The notes: generated by a model not told the origin, from the sequence alone. A DNA stretch of 64,000 bases from Bacillota bacterium (GCA_026627065.1 JAPNUO010000003.1:186001-250000), one strand, 5' to 3'. Counted from the first letter of the stretch, positions 1-9,090 are shown. Numbers and translations are program-made.

Positions 1-447
1 GACCTGACCGCGCTTGGTGCGCTGTGCGACGGTGGTGGACAAGTTGCCGCCTGAAAAAGTGCCTTCCACAATCTTGTCAAACATGTCTACTACCATGACA
101 TCGCCTTCCACCAGGGAATCGACGACCCAGACGTTGAATGTGCCGCGGCGGCCTTCTTCGCGCTGACCGTAGTGTAAAAGCGTGTCATGCAAATCTGGGC
201 GCATGGGTACCATGACAGCCGTTACGGCCCGGCCAACCATCACCCGATCGGGATGGACCATGTGAAAGTGCCCTTCGAACTGGTATTTATACCCGTGAGC
301 AGAGAGAACCTGCCAGGCCTCCTCAGTGGTGACGCGTTCCATTCGCCGCAAAATGTCGTCGGAGACCTTGGGTCGTCCATCCGGAAAGCGTTCTCCTTGC
401 CACAAAGGCGTGAGCTGAATGACCTCTTCCGGGTGAAAGAATTTCAC
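1..447 (-). CDS. RraA-family protein (N-terminal part, cut by window edge)
   Basis: The visible 149 codons read leftwards out of the window from a GTG at 447, with AAAGGAG nine bases upstream. The end of the visible part carries the RraA-type glycine-rich signature (SGGNLSTTVAQRTKRGQV), which in this fold forms the ligand-binding loop. RraA-like proteins act as RNase E regulators, as 4-hydroxy-4-methyl-2-oxoglutarate aldolases or as oxaloacetate decarboxylases. Lying 29 bases behind a sugar-acid dehydratase, a keto-acid aldolase or decarboxylase role is more likely here than RNase control; that is inference. The long N-terminal stretch before the core resembles members annotated as dimethylmenaquinone methyltransferase-like. 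The C-terminus is not visible. Confidence 0.75.
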   Translation of the reverse strand, partial: MKFFHPEEVIQLTPLWQGERFPDGRPKVSDDILRRMERVTTEEAWQVLSAHGYKYQFEGHFHMVHPDRVMVGRAVTAVMVPMRPDLHDTLLHYGQREEGRRGTFNVWVVDSLVEGDVMVVDMFDKIVEGTFSGGNLSTTVAQRTKRGQV

Positions 448-476
448 GGAGATGCGCTCCTTTCGCGTGAGATGCC

Positions 477-1847
477 TTAGCTCCACAGTCGATCATGAGC
501 GGATTCTCGGTTCCAGAATTCGGTCGGTTCCCATAAGCCCGGGACATCCGGCGAAAGATGCTGTTGTATGACCTCGTCGTTCAAGGATTCGATTCCCAGT
601 CCTGGGGCATCTGGCACCGTAAGAAAACCGTGGTTTACTAACGGTTTTGGGGGGCCTACCACAAGATCATCCCACCACGGCACGTCGACCGAATGGAATT
701 CCAGGGCTACAAAATTTTCGGTGGCCGCGGCCACGTGAGCAGCAGCCAAGCATCCAATGGGACTTTCCGCCATGTGAATGGCCATAGACACGCCGTAGTC
801 TTGGGCCATGTCGCCGATTTTCTTGGTTTCCAGGATGCCGCCGGCCGTCAAGACGTCGGGATGGACAACAGCCACCGCCTGGGCCTCCAGCAACGGGCGA
901 AAGTTTTCTTTGAGGTAAATATCTTCCCCGGTGCAGAGCGGGGTGGTAGTTGCCTGCGAGAGGCGCGCGTACTGCGCGGTCAGCTGCCAGGGCAGCAGAT
1001 CTTCCAGCCATGCTAGGTTATAAGGCTCGAGCCGCCGGGCCAATTTCACAGCGTCCTGCCATCCGATATGTCCCACATGGTCAATGGCGAGCGGGACCTC
1101 ATAGCCAATGATGGAACGAACAGTGGCTACGTAGCGTTCCAAGGCCTCAAGGCCCTTTTCGGTGATGCGGATGTGCGTGAAGGGATGAGCGAGGTTGTGG
1201 GCATCGTACGCCCGATGGCGAAAATGACGTTGTTCCTCTTCGGTCCAGGACGGATCGGGCGGGGTCCTGTAATACGCCATCGCCTCCAACAATCCTAAGG
1301 GCGCGGTCAGCGTACCTGGGGTGTCCATCAACTGATCAATGCCTAGATCCATTTTCAAGTAGGTGTATCCTGCTTCATCCATGCGTTGTTTTAAGGCATA
1401 GCCCATGGCTTCAGCGGTGGTTCGGCCATGCGCCGACGTATCGGCGTACATGCGGATGCGGTCGCGAAATTTTCCGCCGAGCATTTGGTAGACGGGAACG
1501 CCGTACGCTTTGCCGGCGAGATCCCACAGCGCGACCTCGATGCCCGAGACGCCGCCTCCTTGCCGCCCATGTCCGCCAAATTGCTTGATGCGCCGGAAGA
1601 GTTTGTCGACATGACAAGGATTTTCTCCCAGAAGGCGGCTTTTCAGCATGGCGGCGTATGTCCGGCTGGCGCCGTCGCGCACCTCGCCGAAGCCCACCAG
1701 GCCTTGGTTGGTGTATATCTTCATTAAAATGCAGCGCATGGGCGCTCCGACAATCTCGGCGAAACGAATGTCGGTAATTTTTAACTGGGACGGCGATGAA
1801 AAGGTATTGACGTGATCTAAGGCTCCATCTTCAGGGGCGGTGTTCAC
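477..1847 (-). CDS. mandelate racemase/muconate lactonizing enzyme family dehydratase
   Basis: A 456-residue enolase-superfamily protein. An N-terminal capping domain (about 20-135) precedes a TIM barrel. The barrel shows Lys165 and Asp167 (LKMD), metal ligands Asp256 (AIDHVGH), Glu282 (WLEDLLPW) and Glu308 (CTGEDIY), and His358 (AIHMAES). This set is typical of acid-sugar dehydratases such as galactonate or related aldonate dehydratases, which remove water to give a 2-keto-3-deoxy acid. An insertion at about 175-225 makes it longer than the usual 380-400 residues. Start is GTG 1847 with AAGGA upstream. It lies between a NIF3-like gene (88-base gap) and RraA (29-base gap) in one minus-strand operon led by the ROK regulator. 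The exact substrate cannot be read from sequence. Confidence 0.85.
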   Translation of the reverse strand: MNTAPEDGALDHVNTFSSPSQLKITDIRFAEIVGAPMRCILMKIYTNQGLVGFGEVRDGASRTYAAMLKSRLLGENPCHVDKLFRRIKQFGGHGRQGGGVSGIEVALWDLAGKAYGVPVYQMLGGKFRDRIRMYADTSAHGRTTAEAMGYALKQRMDEAGYTYLKMDLGIDQLMDTPGTLTAPLGLLEAMAYYRTPPDPSWTEEEQRHFRHRAYDAHNLAHPFTHIRITEKGLEALERYVATVRSIIGYEVPLAIDHVGHIGWQDAVKLARRLEPYNLAWLEDLLPWQLTAQYARLSQATTTPLCTGEDIYLKENFRPLLEAQAVAVVHPDVLTAGGILETKKIGDMAQDYGVSMAIHMAESPIGCLAAAHVAAATENFVALEFHSVDVPWWDDLVVGPPKPLVNHGFLTVPDAPGLGIESLNDEVIQQHLSPDVPGLWEPTEFWNRESAHDRLWS

Positions 1848-1935
1848 GGCATGACCATCCTTTCCTCAACACGTCGGTAAGCCGACGAGAAGATCGCTGT
1901 AAAGGCGACGGCTAAGTGCTTAAACGCGAGGCATA

Positions 1936-2742
1936 TTAAACGACCGTAAAGACGGGAGGCGTAGGGATGAAGCGAACCGACACGGACGGATAGGCGGACG
2001 CCAGGCGCGCGGCGAGAGATTTCATCCCATATTGCTCGCTTGCGCTGTGGCCAATTACGATGAGGAGCGGCGCCTGGCCCAGTTCCTGGGCGTCGCGCAG
2101 ATATTCCGGGAGTTCCCACTCTGGCCCTTCTCCGATGAGGAGCGCGTCGAGGCGGGCTTCCCGGAGATACGGGATAGCAATCTGGCCGCTGCCGGTGTAA
2201 CCGGGCAAAAGCCCGACACGCGTGATGCGGGTATCCACCGGTCCCATCACATGAACGAATGGGAGGTGTAAGCGCGACTTAACGAGAGAGATCAATTGGT
2301 GGCCCGAGAGCGAGGGCAAAGTTACGGGCATCACGTGGAGAGGAAGGCTGGTGGAATCCCACGAGGATTCCACAAACGGTTCCCACCCTAGTTCATGGAG
2401 AAGCCCCTCGACAATGGCATCGGGATTGGCACGGTGCAAATAATCGTGACATCGGATCACGTTGAGTCTATGGGTGCGAATGAGTTGGATTTTGGCCTCA
2501 AAGACGGGATCGTCAGTTAAGATATCCGTCAGGCCTTCGCGATGGTGATAAAAGGGGGATTCGTGAGCGACAATGACATTCAGCCTTTCTAACGCCGACG
2601 CATGTAGAGCGGCATAGGTCGGCATAAATGTCGTCACAATCCCGGTGACGACGTCTTCGGGATTGCCCGCTTTTAAGGCGTCGATTTGGGAGGGGTCGGC
2701 GGACGCTTCAAGATATTCCATAATATTTCTGACTTTTATCAT
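1936..2742 (-). CDS. NIF3/DUF34-like dinuclear-metal protein
   Basis: A 268-residue protein related to the Nif3/YqfO family (GTP cyclohydrolase I type 2-like fold). The N-terminal core motif, a TGIVTTFMPT strand followed by LNVIVAHESPFYHH, matches the family pattern in which a His cluster binds two metals; a second His-containing motif (IGHSASEQYG) occurs near residue 240. I chose ATG 2742 because GGTGGAGGA lies just upstream; an in-frame GTG at 2757 would sit inside that ribosome site. The family's molecular function is still unclear. Its presence between a ROK regulator (29-base gap) and a sugar-acid dehydratase is unusual and may point to a role in the same catabolic unit. Confidence 0.75.
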   Translation of the reverse strand: MIKVRNIMEYLEASADPSQIDALKAGNPEDVVTGIVTTFMPTYAALHASALERLNVIVAHESPFYHHREGLTDILTDDPVFEAKIQLIRTHRLNVIRCHDYLHRANPDAIVEGLLHELGWEPFVESSWDSTSLPLHVMPVTLPSLSGHQLISLVKSRLHLPFVHVMGPVDTRITRVGLLPGYTGSGQIAIPYLREARLDALLIGEGPEWELPEYLRDAQELGQAPLLIVIGHSASEQYGMKSLAARLASAYPSVSVRFIPTPPVFTVV

Positions 2743-2771
2743 GGCGTTTTCCTCCACCCGTAGAGCTAGTC

Positions 2772-3938
2772 TTATCCGTCGCGGGTGTCGACAGCAGTAT
2801 TCAACACCATTGCACCAGCGCCCAAGTCGCTTGCAAACTGGCCCAACGAGGTGATTTTGATCGCAATGCGGCGATGATTGGCGGCAATAATGTGACGGCT
2901 GACGTGGGATTGTACGTAGTGTTCAAGGTACGGCCCCAGCCGCGCGAGCGGACCTCCGAGGACGATCATGTCAGGGTCGTAAATGTTGGCGATGTTGGTG
3001 ACCCCTTCGGCAATGTACTGCACTGTTTCATTGACCGCGGAGACCGCCCACGCTTCCCCCGCCGAAAAGCCATTGACGATTTCATCCAAACTAAGCCATT
3101 CCCAGGCATCCCGGGCGCGCGTGGCGCGCTCAATTAGCGTACGCACCGATGCGAGCGCTTCAAAGCATCCGCGCCGCCCACAACTACAGAGAGGCCCGTT
3201 GGCCGCAATGACCATGTGGCCGACTTCCGCGCTAGCTCCCGTCGTGCCGCGCAGCAAATCGCCGTTGACGACAATGCCACCGCCAATGCCCATTCCCAAT
3301 GTCAGGTAGACTAAAAGCTCGCTTTTTTGCCCTTCCCCAAAAAAGTACTCGGCGACGGCCCCGGCATCCGCATCGTTTAGCACAAAGACCGGTTCCCCTA
3401 ATAAATTGACAAAATAGTCCTTGACAGGAACGTCCGCCCATTTCAGGTTGGGCGCGTAAATGACGTCCCCTTCGGTCGAAATGACGCTAGGAATGGAAAG
3501 CCCAAAGCCCCAGTATTCCCGCTCTTCAATGAGGGATTTCATGCGTTTGACGTCAGCCGCGATGCGGCTCAGCACTTCGCGCGGGCTAGCATTGGCTTCA
3601 AACGACGCGAGGTATTGCTGCAAAATGTGGGCCTCTAGGTCAAACAGCACCACATGGTACGAAGCCACATCAATTCCGGCGCCGATGATGTAACCAGCCG
3701 TGGGGTTGAGGTTGAGCAGCACCTCGGGGCGACCGGGACCGTTGTTAATGGTGCCAACCTCCATGAGGATGTTTTTGGCAAACAACCGTTGCACCGCCAC
3801 GGTGACCGTCGACTTGGTCAGACCCGTGTATTGGGCAATTCGCCGCCGTGAGAGGGGGCCGTGCTGTCGGAGCACGGTAAGCACCGCCATCTCATTCATT
3901 CGGCGCATGAGATCGTGACGAGCAACGGAAATGGGCAT
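2772..3938 (-). CDS. ROK-family transcriptional repressor (XylR/NagC type)
   Basis: A 388-residue ROK repressor. Residues 10-70 form a winged helix-turn-helix (LSRRRIAQYTGLTKSTVTVA). A sugar-kinase-like ROK domain follows, with the zinc signature CSCGRRGCFEA and the NDADAGAVAEYFFG stretch near the sugar site. Such proteins bind operators in the absence of sugar and let go when a sugar binds. It faces away from the GH10 xylanase across a 323-base AT-rich gap, as XylR does in Bacillus xylose operons, so control of the divergent xylan genes and of its own operon is likely. GAGG and AAGG lie upstream of ATG 3938. Whether xylose is the inducer is inference. Confidence 0.88.
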   Translation of the reverse strand: MPISVARHDLMRRMNEMAVLTVLRQHGPLSRRRIAQYTGLTKSTVTVAVQRLFAKNILMEVGTINNGPGRPEVLLNLNPTAGYIIGAGIDVASYHVVLFDLEAHILQQYLASFEANASPREVLSRIAADVKRMKSLIEEREYWGFGLSIPSVISTEGDVIYAPNLKWADVPVKDYFVNLLGEPVFVLNDADAGAVAEYFFGEGQKSELLVYLTLGMGIGGGIVVNGDLLRGTTGASAEVGHMVIAANGPLCSCGRRGCFEALASVRTLIERATRARDAWEWLSLDEIVNGFSAGEAWAVSAVNETVQYIAEGVTNIANIYDPDMIVLGGPLARLGPYLEHYVQSHVSRHIIAANHRRIAIKITSLGQFASDLGAGAMVLNTAVDTRDG

Positions 3939-4261
3939 GGACCTTACCCTCGCGAAAGCATAATGAAATCGGTTAGGTTTAGCTTAGCATATTCCACAGC
4001 GAAAGGGGATTGGAGAATTTTAATTAAATCCAAAGAAAGAACTAAAAGACAATGCGAATTTTAAACAAGATGGTTGTTGGGCACTAGCTTGACCAAGAAA
4101 ATTATTTAAGACTGGAGATTTTTTGTATAGTGAGTATAATATAGCATAGTCTCGAAAAAGGCCATAAATGATGAGGTCACAACATCCTTGGAAGAGCGAA
4201 GGATTTTTTTGATGCTATAAAGTTCGTATTGTGAATTTATTCTCAAGGAGAATAACGTTGT
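3939..4261. other. divergent AT-rich regulatory gap between ROK gene and xylanase gene
   Basis: This 323-base gap has no convincing gene and is clearly more AT-rich than the flanking DNA. It must hold the promoters and operators for both directions. A GTTAGGTTTA element at 3972-3981 recurs with one change (inverted) at 6833-6842 before the first ABC operon, so it is a weak candidate for a ROK site. Confidence 0.5.
4112..4140 (+). promoter_or_regulatory. candidate promoter for the GH10 xylanase
   Basis: A perfect -10 TATAAT at 4135-4140 is preceded 17 bases upstream by CTGGAG, a poor -35. A weak -35 would fit an activated or tightly repressed catabolic promoter. The leader to the start codon would be about 115 bases. 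Confidence 0.4.
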
Positions 4262-5254
4262 ATGGAAGAAGAGCCCTCCTTGGCAAAAGCATTTGCGCAA
4301 AGCTTTCGAGTGGGAGCTGCGGTCAACGGGGAAACCGTGGTAACGCACGAAACGTTGCTCGTGCGTCATTTCAACAGTATTACTGCGGAAAACGCCATGA
4401 AATTTGCTTCGTTGCAACCGCTGCCCGACCACTATCGGTTTGAAGAGGCCGATGCCTTGGTAGACGTTGCCGAGGAGCACGGCATGGCAGTGCGCGGTCA
4501 TACGTTAATCTGGCATAACCAGACGCCGGAGTGGGTGTTTCGCGACCAATCAGGGCGCCTAAAGTCGCGTCGCGAGGTGCTGACAACGCTCAAAGACCAC
4601 ATCAACCGCGTCGTGAGTCGGTACCGGGGTCGAGTGTACTGTTGGGATGTGGTGAACGAGGCGGTGTCGGATGGCGGCGACGATTTGCTGCGAAAGAGTC
4701 TGTGGTTGGAAACGATCGGTGAAGATTATCTTATTGAGGCATTTTTGGCCGCCCACGACGCAGATCCCCAAGCTCAGCTCTTTTACAATGATTACAACGA
4801 GTGCGACCCTCAAAAACGCGCCAAGATTTGCCGTCTCATACGTCGACTTAAGAGCGAAGGGGTTCCTATTCACGGAATGGGACTCCAGGCTCATTGGCAC
4901 CTGAACTCGCCCGGCATCGACGATATTGAACGGTCTCTCAACGATTATGCGGAACTGGGCGTGCGGCTGCAAATCACGGAACTTGACATCTCAGTGTACA
5001 ATCACCGGGAGGACCCTCCTTATCGGCAAATGACGCCCTCGCTCTTGTTGCAGCAAGCCGAACGGTATCGCGCGGCTTTTCGACTGTTCAAGCGCTACGC
5101 GGAGGTGATTGATTCCGTCACGTTTTGGGGCATTGCTGACGATCGCACGTGGTTAGACAACTTTCCCGTTCGCGGCCGAAAGGACTGGCCCTTGCTTTTT
5201 GATACCGATCACCGTCCCAAACCAGCGTTTTACGCGATCATGGAACAAGCCTAG
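4262..5254 (+). CDS. cytoplasmic GH10 endo-1,4-beta-xylanase
   Basis: A 330-residue GH10 catalytic domain with no signal peptide, carbohydrate-binding module or anchor. Landmarks are ENAMKFASL (41-51), GHTLIWHNQTP (79-89), the acid/base Glu133 in WDVVNEA and the nucleophile Glu240 in QITELDIS, all intact. Compact unexported GH10 enzymes in Firmicutes cut short imported xylo-oligosaccharides, including aldouronic ones, rather than polymeric xylan. That fits the two oligosaccharide-type ABC operons downstream. AAGGAG lies 11 bases before ATG 4262. It is the first gene divergent from the ROK repressor. Confidence 0.93.
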   Translation: MEEEPSLAKAFAQSFRVGAAVNGETVVTHETLLVRHFNSITAENAMKFASLQPLPDHYRFEEADALVDVAEEHGMAVRGHTLIWHNQTPEWVFRDQSGRLKSRREVLTTLKDHINRVVSRYRGRVYCWDVVNEAVSDGGDDLLRKSLWLETIGEDYLIEAFLAAHDADPQAQLFYNDYNECDPQKRAKICRLIRRLKSEGVPIHGMGLQAHWHLNSPGIDDIERSLNDYAELGVRLQITELDISVYNHREDPPYRQMTPSLLLQQAERYRAAFRLFKRYAEVIDSVTFWGIADDRTWLDNFPVRGRKDWPLLFDTDHRPKPAFYAIMEQA

Positions 5255-5365
5255 CGACGGCCGTGTTTTTCGCCTGTTGTCGATGCTTCTACTCCGGTTG
5301 GTGTTTAAATTCACGCCAGGGCGATGCTTTGCTTTCTAAGGAATACATACGCGGGGGGATTGTTG

Positions 5366-6763
5366 ATGGCAAGGATCAAGATCTGGCAAAAAATTGCCGC
5401 CGTCGGAGTTTTGGCGGCGGCATTAACCAGCGGCCCGATGGTCTTCGGCCAAACAGCATCAGGGGTGGCACCTGCAGTGGGCAAGGTAGAGTGGTCGGTG
5501 TTGCGGCAACCCATTGTGGGATTTGGCGGGTCGGGAGCTTTTGGACAGGCCGCCGCGCTGGAGTCAATGCCTGCGCCGGTGCGCACTCACATTTTGAATC
5601 TCCTTTTTTCGACGAAGGACGGGATTGGCCTTACGGTGCTGCGAAGTTTGGTCAACGACGGAAATGGCGCCGAAGGCAATGGACTCACGATTGAGCCTGC
5701 TCCCGGCCAGTGGGACTGGAACATCCTGCCGGACGCGCAGATTTGGCTCATGCAGGAGGCGATGAAGTACGGGGTCAAGACGCTGATGAGCACGCCTTGG
5801 AGTCCTCCCGCGTGGATGAAAGCTAACGATTCCGTCGAAGGTGGACCCGGCGAAACCAACAATGTCTTGCTGCCCAAATATTACCATGCCTATGCGGTTT
5901 ACTTAGCGAATTACGTTAATGGCTACTGGACCCATTTTCACATTCGCATCACCGACATTTCGGTACAAAACGAGCCCGATCAAAATCAAACCTATGCGTC
6001 TTGCGTTTGGACGCCCGAGCAGCTGAAGACGTTCATTCAAAACGACTTAGGCCCGGTATTTCAAGCCTATCATGTCAAGGCTAAAGTCATTATGCCGGAA
6101 CAATCGTTCTGGGGAGAACAGTATGCGGTGCCCACACTGGAGGACCCGAAGGCCGCTCGCTATGTGCAAATCATTGCGGCGCACGGCTATGGCGGAACCA
6201 TCGAACCGCTGACCTTGGCGGAAAAGGAGCACAAGCAGGTGTGGGAAACCGAGGACTCGACCTTTACGCCCGACAATCCCTCGATTGAAGACGGCGTGCA
6301 ATGGGCCGATACCATTAATCAGTACCTCACTGTTGCGGACGTCAGCGTGTGGAACTATTGGTGGTTAGTGGATGAACAAACTTCCGACAACGAAGGCTTA
6401 ATCAATATCCTGGGGCCGACCCAATACGTTGTAAACAAGCGGCTCTATACTCTTGGCAACTTTAGCCGCTTTATCCGCCCAGGTTATCACCGCATTTTAT
6501 CGACGATCAACCCCGCGCCGGGCATTGCCATGTCCGCCTACAAGAATGCGCAGGGCACATTTGCCGTCGTGGTCATTAACTCGACGCGTACCCCTCAACC
6601 GTTTGAGCTCACCGGCCTTCCCGACGCGACGCGTCTGGTGACACCTTATGTAACATCTGCTACACAAAATCTAGCGAAGGTATCCCCCATATCCGTGGAG
6701 CAGGGCGCTTTTCGCACGACATTGCCCGCAATGAGCGTGACGACTTTTGTCGGACATGCCTGA
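5366..6763 (+). CDS. secreted GH30 glycoside hydrolase
   Basis: A 465-residue protein with a signal peptide (basic MARIKIWQK, hydrophobic to about residue 25, cleavage near 28-33), then a GH30 barrel with its side beta-domain at the C-terminus. The Q-x-IVGFGGSGAFG opening (48-60), the acid/base Glu203 in VQNEPDQNQ and the nucleophile Glu296 in VWETEDS are intact. GH30 includes glucuronoxylanases, beta-1,6-glucanases and beta-glucosidases; next to a GH10 xylanase, a xylanase-type activity is plausible but not proven. It is the only exported hydrolase of the island. ATG 5366 is chosen because GGGGGG precedes it by six bases and a proper signal peptide follows; upstream ATG 5324 has neither. Confidence 0.88.
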   Translation: MARIKIWQKIAAVGVLAAALTSGPMVFGQTASGVAPAVGKVEWSVLRQPIVGFGGSGAFGQAAALESMPAPVRTHILNLLFSTKDGIGLTVLRSLVNDGNGAEGNGLTIEPAPGQWDWNILPDAQIWLMQEAMKYGVKTLMSTPWSPPAWMKANDSVEGGPGETNNVLLPKYYHAYAVYLANYVNGYWTHFHIRITDISVQNEPDQNQTYASCVWTPEQLKTFIQNDLGPVFQAYHVKAKVIMPEQSFWGEQYAVPTLEDPKAARYVQIIAAHGYGGTIEPLTLAEKEHKQVWETEDSTFTPDNPSIEDGVQWADTINQYLTVADVSVWNYWWLVDEQTSDNEGLINILGPTQYVVNKRLYTLGNFSRFIRPGYHRILSTINPAPGIAMSAYKNAQGTFAVVVINSTRTPQPFELTGLPDATRLVTPYVTSATQNLAKVSPISVEQGAFRTTLPAMSVTTFVGHA

Positions 6764-7004
6764 TGGGCTGGAAAGAGGATTCTTTTCCCTGATTTATCTC
6801 ATTAAACCATGAAACGGAAAAAATTATGGCGATAAACCAAACTTTAGCAGGAGTTTTGAAAGTTTTCCCGTATTATTTAAAACAGGTCTCGAATTTAATT
6901 GTGCTGTCAATTATCACAATTAAAAGCGAGCCGTAGCGAGTAAAGTGAAATCACGCAGGAAACAACGATTTTGGCCCGCATCTTGACTTAAGGAGGCAGA
7001 CTTG
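6764..7004. other. AT-rich regulatory gap before the first ABC operon
   Basis: This gap of about 240 bases holds no gene. It contains a direct repeat TAAACCA at 6803-6809 and 6833-6839 (30 bases apart) and the strong palindrome listed separately at 6894-6924. A ribosome site AAGGAGG at 6990-6996 serves the next gene. Confidence 0.5.
6894..6924. promoter_or_regulatory. palindromic operator candidate upstream of the ABC operon
   Basis: The arms TTTAATTGTG (6894-6903) and CACAATTAAA (6915-6924) are perfect 10-base inverted repeats around an 11-base centre. The AATTGTG/CACAATT core resembles operators of dimeric repressors, including the LacI/ROK style. It lies about 80 bases before the binding-protein gene. 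No long T-run follows, so a terminator is unlikely. Confidence 0.55.
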
Positions 7005-9047
7005 ATGGTCAAAGGGAAAGTAAGGGCGGCTGGTGCGGTTGCGTTGGCCAGTGCAGCGCTCTTCGGGACCAGCATTTTTGGTGCGGGAGCGCCGGTAGCG
7101 AGCGCGGCGTCTCGCGTCGTCGTCGTCCCGTATCCCGCGGATAATCTCGAAACGTTGGATCCCATCGACTGGTCTGGGAACATTTTGGTGGACCAGGGGA
7201 CCATCTTTACCGGATTATATGGCTATAACCAGCAGAATCAAATTGTCCCGGAAATTGCCAAAAAGGCGGTGCCTTCCGACGGCGGTTTGGTGTGGACCAT
7301 TTATCTTAAGCATAACTGGAAGTGGTCGAACGGCCAGCCCGTAACCGCTGAAGACTTTTATTACGCGTGGATGCGCCTCATGTCGCCGACCGACACCGAA
7401 GGCGCTATGTGGGCCGGGGTAACCAATAATATCTTAAATGCCTATGCTTACCACGCGGGCGCGGTGCCTGCGAGCAAAGTGGGCCTGAAAGTGATTAATC
7501 CGTACGAACTTCAAATCACGTTGGACGGTGCCACTAACATCACGGGACTTCTCGCGTTGTCGGCGTCCATGCCGGTGTACCCGCCGGACGTTGAAGCACA
7601 CCCCTCGGATTGGTACATGCCGCAGTATTTTGTGGGCGATGGGCCGTACGTGGTGAGTTCCTTCACCCCCAACGGGGAACTGGTACTGACGCGCAACAAG
7701 TACTACCATGGGACGGTTGGCAACGTGAGCCAAATTGATCTGATTCCTTCGCCATCCACCGGCGTAGAGGACTATTTGGCCAATACGTTGGACGCCACCA
7801 TTATTGGAACCGGGTCGGACTACACGTACGCCAAGGCGCATTTCCCGGGGCAAATTCACGTTGCGCCCGATGCGACTATCAACTACTTGGGCTGGGACAA
7901 GTCTGTCGATCCTTCGCCGTTGGACAATCCGAAGGTGCGCGAAGCCATCGCCATGGCCATCGATCGCGGGCCCATCGCCAACCCGGTGTCCTACGGCTTG
8001 GTCGGCGTGACCAATACGTTCTCGTATCCCGGGTTTCCCACGTATGGCTTGGAGCACAATCCGTATAGTTACAATGTCGCGAAAGCGCGAAAGCTTCTCG
8101 CCGAGGCCGGCTATCCGGACGGCAAGGGTATTCCGACGTTGCAGCTTTACACCCAAACGTCGTCTAACTCACCGCTTTCGGTGTTGATGGGCGAGGCCAT
8201 TGCGGAGCAGCTAAAGCAAGCCTTAAACATTAACTTTAAGGTGGACCCCACCAATGCGACACTCTGGGGTGAGCTTTCGTGGGGCGGCATTGAACCCGGC
8301 ATTCTTCCCGGTTATTCGTTAGATGTCGGTACGGCTAACTGGAATCAGACGTTGCAATGGCCGTTGCAGTCTGACCAGTGGGCGGCGCTGCTGGAAGACT
8401 CGGGTAGCGTCGGCAGCGTCTCGTTCCGCCAACACGCGGAGCTTTGGAACTTCTATAATTACGACCCGCACGACGTGAAACTCTTTGGAAATCCCAACAA
8501 CGCGAACGAAGGCGTCTCGTATTCCAGTTGGAAGCCTTTGATTGCGGCGGCGGAAAAGGACATCGCGTATCTCAACGCGTGGACGAAAAAGCAGCCGCTC
8601 GCCTATCAAAAGGCGGTCAATCCGCCGGGAACCGTGCCGTTGACGACGGAACTCAAGGATTACGAAGCCAGCTATGCCAGCGCCAAGACGCCGGCCGAAA
8701 AGCACGCGGCGTGGGTGTCGTTCTGGAAGTGGGTAGGAAGCTACCCGAACGGCGGCGATAGCGGTGCTTCGTTGGGATTGAATGCCCAGGTCTACGTTGA
8801 CGAGCACGAGCCGAGCTTGGAGTACCATCTGCGCATTTGGTCCGCCGAGCTCACCAACACCCCATCGGCCACCGAAGCGGCTAAGTTGAGTGCCGAGATT
8901 GCGAACGCCTTTATTAAGTCAGGATATGCGATTCCGCTCAATTACAGCGAAACTGTATATCTTGAGAAGCCCAATCTTACAGGGCTCCAGCCGAACCCGT
9001 GGGCATGGGGCAACTTCTACCAATTCCAGTACATGAATTTGAAGTAA
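7005..9047 (+). CDS. ABC transporter substrate-binding protein, family 5 (peptide/oligosaccharide type)
   Basis: A 680-residue SBP_bac_5-type protein (ETLDPIDWSG start, NVAKARKLLAEAGYPDG motif typical of the family). It binds a peptide or, in operons like this, an oligosaccharide outside the membrane. The signal peptide ends in VASAAS, a signal-peptidase-I site, and no lipobox cysteine is present, which is unusual for a Gram-positive binding protein that must stay at the surface. It is longer than the usual 520-600 residues; an extra stretch at about 440-590 is rich in Trp and Tyr. ATG 7005 is eight bases after AAGGAGG. The xylan context suggests xylo- or gluco-oligosaccharides as ligand, which is inference. 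Confidence 0.88.
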   Translation: MVKGKVRAAGAVALASAALFGTSIFGAGAPVASAASRVVVVPYPADNLETLDPIDWSGNILVDQGTIFTGLYGYNQQNQIVPEIAKKAVPSDGGLVWTIYLKHNWKWSNGQPVTAEDFYYAWMRLMSPTDTEGAMWAGVTNNILNAYAYHAGAVPASKVGLKVINPYELQITLDGATNITGLLALSASMPVYPPDVEAHPSDWYMPQYFVGDGPYVVSSFTPNGELVLTRNKYYHGTVGNVSQIDLIPSPSTGVEDYLANTLDATIIGTGSDYTYAKAHFPGQIHVAPDATINYLGWDKSVDPSPLDNPKVREAIAMAIDRGPIANPVSYGLVGVTNTFSYPGFPTYGLEHNPYSYNVAKARKLLAEAGYPDGKGIPTLQLYTQTSSNSPLSVLMGEAIAEQLKQALNINFKVDPTNATLWGELSWGGIEPGILPGYSLDVGTANWNQTLQWPLQSDQWAALLEDSGSVGSVSFRQHAELWNFYNYDPHDVKLFGNPNNANEGVSYSSWKPLIAAAEKDIAYLNAWTKKQPLAYQKAVNPPGTVPLTTELKDYEASYASAKTPAEKHAAWVSFWKWVGSYPNGGDSGASLGLNAQVYVDEHEPSLEYHLRIWSAELTNTPSATEAAKLSAEIANAFIKSGYAIPLNYSETVYLEKPNLTGLQPNPWAWGNFYQFQYMNLK

Positions 9048-9054
9048 TGGGGGG

Positions 9055-9090
9055 AGGCTGGGGTCGCGCCGGAGGGCGGAGCCCCAGCCT
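9055..9090 (+). repeat. GC-rich hairpin between binding-protein and permease genes
   Basis: AGGCTGGGG (9055-9063) and CCCCAGCCT (9082-9090) are perfect nine-base arms around an 18-base loop, starting eight bases after the stop codon. There is no U-run after it. Such hairpins usually protect the upstream mRNA or cause partial termination so that more binding protein than permease is made. Confidence 0.7.

Noticed and set aside
6764..6795. GGAAAGA/TCTTTTCC as a terminator after GH30
   Set aside because: Imperfect stem with a bulge, low GC and no T-run.
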